Assembly: GCA_050950425.1 (NCBI GenBank) | Contig: JBMNHO010000002.1 | Span: forward strand, 186,001 to 250,000 | Direction: 5' to 3' | Source of the DNA: RGIG529 sp050950425 | GTDB taxonomy: Bacteria; Bacillota; Clostridia; Oscillospirales; Oscillospiraceae | DNA length: 64,000 bases | In this document: positions 33,714 to 41,055 of the stretch, piece by piece | How the letters are laid out: every line of letters begins with the position of its first letter | Numbering within the stretch: the first letter of the stretch is position 1 | Position numbers and translations under genes: made by a program | Notes under the pieces: generated by a model | What the model was told of the DNA's origin: nothing | The model's database searches: none | The model's input: only the letters and a program-made list of their open reading frames with translations

Positions 33714-34430
33714 CTATTCTTTCACTACCGTGCCAATGTTTTCTCCCATGATGACACGATAGATATTCTCCGGTTCTTTTAAGGCAAACAGGACAACGGG
33801 AATTCGATTGTCCATAGACAAAGAAGTTGCCGTAGAATCCATCACTTCCAAATGCTGCGCCAAAATATCATCATATGTAATGCTGTCGTATTTGATGGCG
33901 TTTGGAAACTTCTTTGGGTCCGCGCTGTACACGCCATCAATGTTTTTGGCTAGCAAAATCACATCCGCATCGATTTCCGCCGCGCGCAAAACCGCTGCTG
34001 TGTCTGTGGAAAAAAAGGGGCTCCCTGTTCCGCAGCCGAAAATCACCACCCTGCCCTTGTCCAGATGCCGAATGGCCCTCGACCGGATATACGGCTCTGC
34101 AATGGCCCGCATTTCGATGGCCGTCTGCACTCGCACTGCCACTTCTTTTTGCTCCAAAGCATCTGCAAGCGCCAAGCAGTTGATCACAGTGGCCATCATT
34201 CCCATATGATCCGCTCGATTTCGATCCATCCGATCGCCGCCGTCTTTCACGCCTCTCCAAAAGTTTCCGCCGCCGACCACAATGCCGATTTGCACGCCTT
34301 CTTCTACGCAACAGCGAATTACATCGCACACTCGGTCAATTACTTCAAAATCAAGCCCTGTCTGCTTGCAGCCCGCCAAGGCTTCTCCGCTTATTTTTAG
34401 TAAAACGCGCTGATATTTCGGTGTTCCCAT
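33714..34430 (-). CDS. pyrH: UMP kinase
   Basis: The protein is 238 residues of the amino-acid-kinase fold: RVLLKISGEALAG, GIVVGGGNFWRG, the DRNRADHMGMMATVINCLAL block and GTGSPFFSTDTAAVLRAAEI. It phosphorylates UMP to UDP. It is the first gene of the eight-gene operon ending with polC. Confidence 0.97.
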   Translation of the reverse strand: MGTPKYQRVLLKISGEALAGCKQTGLDFEVIDRVCDVIRCCVEEGVQIGIVVGGGNFWRGVKDGGDRMDRNRADHMGMMATVINCLALADALEQKEVAVRVQTAIEMRAIAEPYIRSRAIRHLDKGRVVIFGCGTGSPFFSTDTAAVLRAAEIDADVILLAKNIDGVYSADPKKFPNAIKYDSITYDDILAQHLEVMDSTATSLSMDNRIPVVLFALKEPENIYRVIMGENIGTVVKE

Positions 34431-34518
34431 CCTTTGCTCCTCTCAGCCCTGCTTGTTCCGGTCCCCATGGAGCCGTCAGGGCACAACGACCAAATTTCTT
34501 TTTTATGCATTCTTTCTT

Positions 34519-34546
34519 ATTCTAATATAATCCGGCGCGTTTGCAA
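34519..34546 (-). promoter_or_regulatory. Promoter of the pyrH-polC operon
   Basis: On the minus strand TTGCAA (34546-34541) and TAGAAT (34524-34519) are 16 bases apart, about 90 bases before pyrH. The rest of the pyrH-sigE gap is AT-rich with no recognised element. Confidence 0.45.
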
Positions 34547-34619
34547 AGGGGGTATCCCAACTTTTTTTCTCTTTTCTAATGAAATCCTATAAAAGAAGAC
34601 ATTTCCTCTTTGTTTTTCA

Positions 34620-35348
34620 TTAAGTCATTCGCACAATCTCTCGTTTTAGCTTTGTGATGATTCGTTTTTCCAGCCTGGAAATATACGATTGGGATATTCC
34701 CATGAAATCCGCCACTTCCTTCTGGGTCATTTCTTCCGGGCGACCCAAGCCAAACCGCATGACAATAATGGTTCTCTCCCGCTCTGTCAGCTTTTCCAGC
34801 GCCTGCTGCAACAACGTTCGATCCACATCCGCCTCAATCGGCTTCATCACGAGGTCACTCTCTGTCCCTAATATATCTGAAAGCAGCAACTCGTTCCCGT
34901 CCCAATCGGTGTTTAGAGGTTCGTCGAAGGACACCTCGCTCTTTTGCCCCGCATTTTTTCGCAAATACATTAAGATTTCGTTTTCAATGCAGCGAGACGC
35001 ATACGTGGCCAGCTTTATGTTTTTATCTGCCTTATATGTATTGATTGCTTTGATCAGTCCGATGGCCCCGATGGATATCAAATCCTCAATATGAATGCCT
35101 GTGTTTTCAAACCGACGGGCAATATATACCACGAGCCGCAAATTCCGTTCAATTAAGCTTGCCTTGACAACCTCGTCCCCTTCCGCCAACCGTCCGATCA
35201 GCGTTCGCTCCTCCTCCTTGCTAAGGGGCGGGGGCAATGTGTCGCTGCCGCCGATGTACATCGTTTTCCCCGGAAGCAGAAATCCAAGCCGTTCCAGCAG
35301 CCTGCGCAAATGAACCAAAACCGCGAAGTCTCGCTTGCCTCTCTTCAT
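34620..35348 (-). CDS. sigE: Sporulation sigma factor sigma-E precursor
   Basis: The protein is 242 residues from ATG 35348 (AAAGGAGGAAAG site, overlapping the spoIIGA stop as ATGA). An N-terminal pro-sequence rich in Arg/Leu precedes YIGGSDTLPPPLSKEEE, the conserved processing region. Sigma-70 region 2 is shown by NLRLVVYIARRFENTG and LATYASRCIENEILMYLR, and region 4 by LTERERTIIVMRFGLG and MGISQSYISRLEKRI. It controls early mother-cell genes after cleavage by SpoIIGA. Confidence 0.96.
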   Translation of the reverse strand: MKRGKRDFAVLVHLRRLLERLGFLLPGKTMYIGGSDTLPPPLSKEEERTLIGRLAEGDEVVKASLIERNLRLVVYIARRFENTGIHIEDLISIGAIGLIKAINTYKADKNIKLATYASRCIENEILMYLRKNAGQKSEVSFDEPLNTDWDGNELLLSDILGTESDLVMKPIEADVDRTLLQQALEKLTERERTIIVMRFGLGRPEEMTQKEVADFMGISQSYISRLEKRIITKLKREIVRMT

Positions 35349-36268
35349 ATCTTTCCTCCTTTTGTTTTCTCCCTTTTCCACAAAATAGCTGCACAGTCCC
35401 GGCAGTCTTCCAAATCTCCCACCAACGCCGCATAGGCACCGCCATCTGAAAGCTTTGTGGGCGAAAAGGCAAACGATACGCCGGTATACAGCTCTCCCCC
35501 CAGGTAGACCGCGTCCGGCCGCAAGGTGAGAAGGAGCCCACTCGAAACGCCCACCGTTTTATATGGAATCAAACGAAATCGACCTTTTCCAAGCATACCA
35601 AGCCGCTCCAGCGCCCCCGGCGCATCACACACGGCATCTGCCGTTAAAACCGCTCTTTGCTCCGGCAGCAGCAACGGCGCCAGTACCTCCCGCTCCGCAA
35701 CAATGACAGGTGCGTTTGTTATGGGATCTGTCAGCGTATTGCCGGAATCCATGAAGGCGTTAAATTGTGTACTCCGGCCATCATATATTGCTTTCACCGT
35801 TACAATGTCATTCCGGCTTCCGCCATGCCTTGCCGACCGCCGGAACACCACGCTTAAAATAAGATAACAAAACGCTGTTGCTAAAATCAGCTCCCGCATC
35901 CCGGCTGCCACCAGGAAGCCGCCGGGCCCTGAAAGGCTGCGTCCGCTCAACAGTTGAAGTGCCAAAACGCCGCCGCCAAACACAAATGCCACCGCAAAAA
36001 ACAAAAGTGTCAACCGGAGAAAACGCTTGACTCCGCCATATCCAATGAGCAGCATGAATAAAGCCACGCCCACTTTGATGGGGGCCGCCTGCAGGAATCC
36101 TGCGCCAGGCAGGTAAACCGCAACACTGTAAACCGCCCCCACTAGACTGCCCAGCAGCAGTCGGATGCGATACAGCCGAACGCCCGCCAAGTGGCCCGTT
36201 GCCAGCAAAAGCAAATAATTGATGATTCCGTTCACCAGCAGCATGGTATCTACATAAACGACTGTCAA
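35345..36268 (-). CDS. spoIIGA: SpoIIGA pro-sigma-E processing peptidase
   Basis: It encodes about 307 residues. TTG 36268 fits the GGGGAGG site (a GTG at 36274 is an alternative). Five membrane helices (MLLVNGIINYLLLLATGHLA and onward) are followed by a cytosolic aspartic-protease domain with the catalytic loop AFMDSGNTLTDP. It is activated across the septum by SpoIIR and cleaves pro-sigma-E, encoded directly downstream. The pairing is diagnostic of an endospore former. Confidence 0.93.
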   Translation of the reverse strand: MTVVYVDTMLLVNGIINYLLLLATGHLAGVRLYRIRLLLGSLVGAVYSVAVYLPGAGFLQAAPIKVGVALFMLLIGYGGVKRFLRLTLLFFAVAFVFGGGVLALQLLSGRSLSGPGGFLVAAGMRELILATAFCYLILSVVFRRSARHGGSRNDIVTVKAIYDGRSTQFNAFMDSGNTLTDPITNAPVIVAEREVLAPLLLPEQRAVLTADAVCDAPGALERLGMLGKGRFRLIPYKTVGVSSGLLLTLRPDAVYLGGELYTGVSFAFSPTKLSDGGAYAALVGDLEDCRDCAAILWKREKTKGGKI

Positions 36269-36299
36269 GGGCACCTCCCCTTTCTCCTTTTCCCGTTTC

Positions 36300-36334
36300 A
36301 TTATAAAACCAAAACCGAAAGAAAAGAGTCGCAA
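36300..36334 (-). promoter_or_regulatory. Candidate long-spacer promoter for spoIIGA-sigE
   Basis: On the minus strand TTGCGA (36334-36329) and TATAAT (36305-36300) are 23 bases apart, ending about 30 bases before the spoIIGA start. The Bacillus subtilis spoIIG promoter is known for an over-long spacer that makes it depend on Spo0A. No clear Spo0A box was found, so this is a suggestion only. Confidence 0.3.
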
Positions 36335-36360
36335 TGGGGCAAGCAGGCGCTGCAAAGGAA

Positions 36361-36403
36361 AACGCTTCTTTTGCGGCCGGTCGCAAAAGAAGCGTTATGT
36401 TTT
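36361..36403. terminator. Terminator between the transglutaminase-like gene and spoIIGA
   Basis: AACGCTTCTTTTGCG (36361-36375) pairs perfectly with CGCAAAAGAAGCGTT (36382-36396). It ends the upstream minus-strand operon just before the spoIIGA promoter. Confidence 0.85.
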
Positions 36404-36406
36404 AAT

Positions 36407-37489
36407 CTATTGAGAGGACAGCAACGGTTCTGCCGTCAACTCGCATTGCAATGTATCTGTGTGAAAGGCAAGCCATTTTCCGTCGTTTGTCTGCACATAG
36501 AGCAAATGGTTTGAAAAGTCCGTTATATATTTCACAGCGGTTTGGATGGGCGCAAAAGACGTGTCGGAACACATTGGAACAAACAGCGGCTCGTCTTCCA
36601 GCAAATCCCTGTTAAACGGCCTCATCAGGCCGTCTGCTTCCCGTTGTGCATCTGTCATACCGAAATATTGCAGGCTCAGGCCAAAAGACCCGGAATGCTC
36701 CCAAGTGGTATCCACATGGTACCATTTTTCACAAAAGGGCAACACATTCCAGGCATGGCCTTCTTCCAGCGGATCCTCCGGCGTATATGCCACTATATAG
36801 CCGTCGTCATATCCCGCTTGGCGCAGAAGCAGCGCCATTGTGTACGCAAATCCGGTGCATATGCCTTCTTGGTTCATTAGCACCCCATACGTTTCTGTCG
36901 ATTTCGCTTGCATATGGTAATCGGTCGTTTTGGCGAGATAGCGGTAGAGAGAAAGGGTGGCCTCCAGCAAGCTATATCCTTCTCGCACGGTTTCCTGTAT
37001 TATATTTTCCACCCGTCTGCCCAGCTGCCTTGCTTTTTCTATGTGAGTTTCCTTGGAAAACAAATATTCAAACACCACATAGTCTCCCTTTAGGCTTAAA
37101 TACGGCGTACCCGTCAGATAGGACAGGGGACAATGTTTTTGAAACAAATTGAGCACATAGCGAAAGGATTTGTCCCGCCGAAATCCCTCTGGAATGAGAA
37201 TCCGAGTTTTATGCTGCAGCACGTTTTCTACCAGCTCCCGATAAAACACGTATTTCTCCTCGCCCAGAATTTCAATTTCCCGGGACGAAAGCAGCCCATG
37301 GTCATACGTCACCTGCAAGGGCGGCGCCGTTTCTTCCCGAACAGCCGGGTGGCTTGGCGTCGGCGACGGCTTGATGGCGCTTTGCGTGCTGGGCAATGGA
37401 ACCTCCCGCACCGATGCCCCTTCCACGCACCCTTGAAGCAGCAGCCCGCAGACGAAACACCCCATCAGAAAGAGTGCCGTTTTCCTCAT
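36407..37489 (-). CDS. Transglutaminase-like lipoprotein
   Basis: The protein is 360 residues. A lipoprotein signal ends at LLLQGC, followed by a Pro/Ser/Thr-rich linker. The C-half holds a transglutaminase-type fold with catalytic Cys in QEGICTGFAYTMALLL, His in EEGHAWNVLPF and Asp in WYHVDTTWEH. Such extracytoplasmic proteins may act as peptidases or cross-linkers; the substrate is unknown. It is the last gene of a three-gene operon with a DUF2207-like membrane protein and a DUF1653 protein. Confidence 0.85.
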   Translation of the reverse strand: MRKTALFLMGCFVCGLLLQGCVEGASVREVPLPSTQSAIKPSPTPSHPAVREETAPPLQVTYDHGLLSSREIEILGEEKYVFYRELVENVLQHKTRILIPEGFRRDKSFRYVLNLFQKHCPLSYLTGTPYLSLKGDYVVFEYLFSKETHIEKARQLGRRVENIIQETVREGYSLLEATLSLYRYLAKTTDYHMQAKSTETYGVLMNQEGICTGFAYTMALLLRQAGYDDGYIVAYTPEDPLEEGHAWNVLPFCEKWYHVDTTWEHSGSFGLSLQYFGMTDAQREADGLMRPFNRDLLEDEPLFVPMCSDTSFAPIQTAVKYITDFSNHLLYVQTNDGKWLAFHTDTLQCELTAEPLLSSQ

Positions 37490-37511
37490 ACATCAGTTCC
37501 TTTCTTCGATT

Positions 37512-38669
37512 TTATTGATCTGCCGTCCCCTTGGACCCATCTGATGTTCGTATGGCACGCCATATCACGCTTTGAAATAAATGCAGCAGATTCAACAAGC
37601 GGGAATATGCTTCCGCTTCGTCCGTTCGCGCTTGCGGCGCATCTTGGCCCCCCTTGTCTGTTTCTTCCCCTTGCGCCATAAAGCTGACAACAGCCGCTCC
37701 CTTCTCCGCTGCCACCGCAACAGGGAAAATCTCATCCACGGTCTGCCCTGCGGCGATCCAAGCCGCGGGGTTAGCTTGGTCTGCCCATGCAGCCCATTCA
37801 TGCGCTGCTTTTTCCCCTGTCCGCGTCAAATAAAGGCGGCTTTTCCTGCTTTGCACGCTCACGGCGGAAAGCAAAAGCAACAAAAAAGCCACCAACCAGC
37901 CCCAAGGGAATCTTCCCCGCATCGATTCATAAAGAGAAAAGGTGCTGCTCGCCAGAAACACAAAAATCACCCCGGCAAACAATCCGTTTGGAATCTGACT
38001 TACCAGCCGGCCCAGAAAGCCAGAATGTTTTCCCCGCACCACATATCGTTTGTCCAGCAGCTCTGACAGCGTGGCATGGTCAAACTCCTTCAGATATACA
38101 TGATACAGTCCGTGGTTTTCTTTGATATATCGGATAAACTCTGTGAACGCAATCTGCTTTCTTCCTCCCTTTGTTTCTACGATCCAGCGCAACAAACATA
38201 GTTCATGGGGCAGCGCTTCGTATGCGGATTCCATCGGTTCCAGAAACAGCGTTTCGCCTTCCCATGCCAAGGAAAGCGCCCCTTTTCGATGCAAATCCAG
38301 CAAAGTTGCGCTATATTGGGCGCAGCTTTTTTTGTTGACTCGCTTCACAGTGCGGAGCAGTTGCGTTACCTCCGCAGGCGTACAATAAAGGGCCTTCGGG
38401 TCATCTTCAGCGCCCGGCGGATATTTTGTACGTTTGATCGGCTCTCCGCCAGAGCGCTTGTCCCGTCCAAAGAAAAAAACACCGACTACAATCAGAACCG
38501 TTATGAGGCCAAGAAGCAGCAACCCGCCCAAACCGTTATGCCATTCGAGCACATGGTCGATCAGCCAGTTTAACCCGTCGGCCACGGGGGATGTTTCACC
38601 CAACTGCCCTTGCCCTCTCCCACCGAACCCGCCCAACAAAGACACCCGCCAAACCGCTTCGTGGTTCAT
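37512..38669 (-). CDS. Predicted membrane protein resembling the C-terminal half of DUF2207 proteins
   Basis: The protein is 385 residues with an AAGGTG site before ATG 38669, overlapping the DUF1653 stop (ATGA). Helices are near residues 45-65 and 230-275. The soluble part between them (KYPPGAEDDPKALYCTPAEV, SATLLDLHRKGALSL) and the RTGEKAAHEWAAWADQ motif after the last helix resemble DUF2207. The usual N-terminal outer domain is absent, and a Gly-rich GGFGGRGQG stretch stands in its place. Function is unknown. Confidence 0.5.
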   Translation of the reverse strand: MNHEAVWRVSLLGGFGGRGQGQLGETSPVADGLNWLIDHVLEWHNGLGGLLLLGLITVLIVVGVFFFGRDKRSGGEPIKRTKYPPGAEDDPKALYCTPAEVTQLLRTVKRVNKKSCAQYSATLLDLHRKGALSLAWEGETLFLEPMESAYEALPHELCLLRWIVETKGGRKQIAFTEFIRYIKENHGLYHVYLKEFDHATLSELLDKRYVVRGKHSGFLGRLVSQIPNGLFAGVIFVFLASSTFSLYESMRGRFPWGWLVAFLLLLLSAVSVQSRKSRLYLTRTGEKAAHEWAAWADQANPAAWIAAGQTVDEIFPVAVAAEKGAAVVSFMAQGEETDKGGQDAPQARTDEAEAYSRLLNLLHLFQSVIWRAIRTSDGSKGTADQ

Positions 38670-38938
38670 ATTGCACCTTCCCCTGCCGAGCCCTGTGTTT
38701 CCCGGCAGCTTCCTTCCTCATCCGTCTCTGAAATCCATTGAAATCTAGGACGAAGGATTCCGTCCTGCTCCACTGCCTCATCCCACATAGATGCCGGCCG
38801 CACCCAAACACCACGGTCTCCATACAAAGCGCGATAAACAATCATTTCTTCCTGGGTCTCTGAATGGCGTGCTACGTACAGCAGTTGGTATTCCTTCCCC
38901 TTAAAATGACGGTATTTCCCCTTCTTTCTATCCCGCAT
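38666..38938 (-). CDS. DUF1653 domain protein
   Basis: The 90-residue protein is almost entirely one DUF1653 domain (GKYRHFKGKEYQLLYVARHS, EEMIVYRALYGDRGVWVRPA, MWDEAV). The family is small, widespread and uncharacterised. It starts the operon with the DUF2207-like and transglutaminase-like genes. Confidence 0.85.
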   Translation of the reverse strand: MRDRKKGKYRHFKGKEYQLLYVARHSETQEEMIVYRALYGDRGVWVRPASMWDEAVEQDGILRPRFQWISETDEEGSCRETQGSAGEGAI

Positions 38939-39110
38939 ATGATCAACCTTTTCCTTTCCGGACGTTTCTTTGGTTTCTGTTTCTGTTCCTCGTTTTCTTA
39001 TTTTGCATTATATCGTTTTTCACATTGAATTTCAACGAAGAAAAAAAGCATTCTTTCCTGACCGGTCGACAGATGTCCGTTTGATCTTACAGGGTTTTTT
39101 ATTTTTTTGG

Positions 39111-39139
39111 TTGACATTCTCAAAATGGTATGCTATTAT
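39111..39139 (+). promoter_or_regulatory. Consensus promoter for tRNA-Leu
   Basis: TTGACA (39111-39116) and TATTAT (39134-39139) are 17 bases apart, about 36 bases before the tRNA. Confidence 0.85.
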
Positions 39140-39174
39140 GATCAAGCGATTTCGGTTTGGAAATCGCAGGATAT

Positions 39175-39262
39175 GCGCGAGTGGTGGAATTGGCAGACTC
39201 GCTAGATTCAGGTTCTAGTGCTCAATACGGGCGTGCGGGTTCAAGTCCCGCCTCGCGCACCA
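39175..39262 (+). tRNA. tRNA-Leu (anticodon CAG)
   Basis: The acceptor stem GCGCGAG pairs with CTCGCGC, discriminator A, and CCA is encoded (39260-39262). The anticodon stem CTAGA/TCTAG frames the loop TTCAGGT, giving anticodon CAG. A long variable arm (class II tRNA) and the T arm GCGGGTTCAAGTCCCGC are present. Accessory DNA begins directly after it. Confidence 0.95.
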
Positions 39263-39269
39263 AACCAAT

Positions 39270-39330
39270 ATAATCCGAACCAACCCCGACAGCTATTTGC
39301 TGTTGGAGATGGGTTCGGATTATTGCTTTA
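39270..39330 (+). terminator. Terminator of tRNA-Leu
   Basis: TAATCCGAACC (from 39271) pairs with GGTTCGGATTA (39312-39322) around an inner stem, followed by a T-rich stretch. Confidence 0.65.
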
Positions 39331-39724
39331 TTTCGACTATAATTTTTCCCTAATGGAAACCAGGTGAAACCGGAATCCAAGCCTAGGGGGCCGCGGAAGA
39401 AGAAAACCAAACAAACAAAAAAGGAGAGGCAGTATCGATGAATTACGATACCGCCGTTTTTTGTCGTTAACACGAGCTCTCATAAAAAGTGAGTATACCA
39501 TGTTAATCCCTTGATTGGTCAGATTGAAAGATTGCGGGCATTGATGTAAGGTATTCTTTGGACACCTTATTACCAATCGACTCGTTGGTGAGTCCGCATA
39601 AACGCGATAACAGAAAGACCATTGTCCCCTTTTTAAAAAAGAACAAAGATAAACTGTATGAATTGTGGAATCACAGTATACATGGATATAGCGCACCGGA
39701 GATTGCGGAAGACGGATGCCAGCT
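39331..39724. other. Gene-poor stretch after tRNA-Leu with one terminator-like hairpin
   Basis: GGCAGTATCG (39428-39437) pairs with CGATACCGCC (39446-39455), followed by GTTTTTT, a good plus-strand terminator. A 60-codon plus-strand frame (39558-39740) has no recognised relative. Nothing else was identified. Confidence 0.4.
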
Positions 39725-40107
39725 CTATAGTGAGTCATAAGGCAGGTAAGAAACATTGCTTTGCATCTGTTGTATAGAAGAGATATAAATACTGCTTACG
39801 AACCATATGAAAACTTGGATATCCTTTTTGCTCCTGCCCTTGAAGAACTTAGGACTGGCGGTGATGAGTGTATCCACAAACATGGTGCTGTCCTTGCGGG
39901 TGCGGCACCCTGCCGACTTGATGCGATTGTCAATCTCGTGCCTATATTCGCAGTTGGCTGGATGATGTGAAAATTGTCCTTGCTGCGGGTAATATCAATA
40001 TCGGGGTTACTGGCATATCTCTCCTTTGTCCGCTCGTGGTGTGACTCCAAAGCCCCGGCAGGTCCCGCCTTATGCTTGGCAAATCTGAGAATTGCGTGTT
40101 GCGGCAT
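39725..40107 (-). pseudogene. N-terminal remnant of a MobV-type relaxase / plasmid recombination enzyme
   Basis: ATG 40107 has a strong GGGGAAAGGAG site. The text MPQHAILRFAKHKAG, LESHHERTKERYASNPDID and RSKDNFHIIQPTAN is the Mob_Pre N-terminus. One missing base near the GCGAATATAGG stretch shifts the frame. In the next frame it continues HEIDNRIKSAGCRTRKDS and TMFVDTLITASPKFFKG, then ends in unrelated sequence at a stop (39727-39725). The catalytic middle and C-terminus are gone. It shows that a mobilisable plasmid or transposon once sat here. Confidence 0.8.
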
Positions 40108-40269
40108 TAAACTCCTTTCCCCTCCCATCCTATCCATTCCGGCGGACAGGACGGGAGGTTTTGTATTTGTAGACAGTTAGAACGTATTTTTGAGAGATGG
40201 TCGTATAAAACCATTAGGTAGTCATGTTGTGATGCTGTAAACCCTTGACATTGCAGGATTTTTTGACCC

Positions 40270-40497
40270 CTATTTGTCCACATCTGACCGCCGTTTTCGT
40301 TCACTGGCGGCTTTCTGCTTGCGGTGGACATCTTTTGCACAGACCTCGCAGTATTTCGCCCGGTTGGATTTTGGTATGAATCCGCTTCGCTGGATGACCT
40401 GCGGGAAGAGCAGCCTAAGAAAAGCGGCGAAATTCGTGAAGCTATTGTCTCCGGGGAAGCGTTTTTCGGTGTTTTGAGCGCAAATTGCTATTTTCAT
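40270..40497 (-). pseudogene. Remnant of a small cysteine-rich mobile-element protein
   Basis: The frame ends with NRAKYCEVCAKDVHRKQKAA and SERKRRSDVDK, like the C-terminal zinc ribbon of the cysteine-rich VLP-type proteins carried by clostridial conjugative elements. The N-terminal part does not look like that family. It lies upstream of the relaxase remnant in the same direction. Confidence 0.35.
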
Positions 40498-40571
40498 TTA
40501 GGGCTGATACTTTGTCAACAGGTCCACTACTTGGCATAATCCGGGCAATATTTGTATGAGGTTCACTTGTT

Positions 40572-40745
40572 ATGGCGGTAGGCAAAATCAACCGCAGACC
40601 ATCCCAGAGTAAAAACAACACAGCGCGTTCTAAGGGGCAGATCAAGCGCCGGGATTGGGAAAAATCGTCCATACGAACAAAAGTCGAGCTTCATATGCAG
40701 TTCGCCTTGGCGAATCTGGTTCTGGCCGACAGGCGGCCTGATTAA
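40572..40745 (+). CDS. Small basic hypothetical protein
   Basis: This is a 57-codon frame starting MAVGKINRRPSQSKNN, rich in Arg/Lys in its first half. No good ribosome site is present. It may be a scrap of the mobile element rather than a gene. The ~250 bases after it, up to the cas promoter, show nothing recognisable. Confidence 0.2.
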   Translation: MAVGKINRRPSQSKNNTARSKGQIKRRDWEKSSIRTKVELHMQFALANLVLADRRPD

Positions 40746-40996
40746 GCTTCTCGGCGCGGCAAGAGAATCGGAGTACGGCTTGCTATTTCGCAGTTTGACT
40801 TAACGTGTCATGCCTAAACGGGGCTTGTGCGGCCTTGCCTTATGTATAGGTGTGGCTCGAATCATCAAACCTCACCTCGCTCTATTTTTTAACATTGTTT
40901 CTCTGGAATATTCAAACACCTTCTGTTCCGATATATTTATTTGACATATTTACTGGGCTAGAATCCATAAGTTTTGTATTTTATGTGACATTCCAA

Positions 40997-41025
40997 TTGC
41001 AAAAATAAAAATTTTCAGCTATACT
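40997..41025 (+). promoter_or_regulatory. Promoter of the cas operon
   Basis: TTGCAA (40997-41002) and TATACT (41020-41025) are 17 bases apart in AT-rich sequence, about 30 bases before cas3. Confidence 0.55.
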
Positions 41026-41055
41026 TAATAAAAATAATTATGAGGAGTCTCGTAA

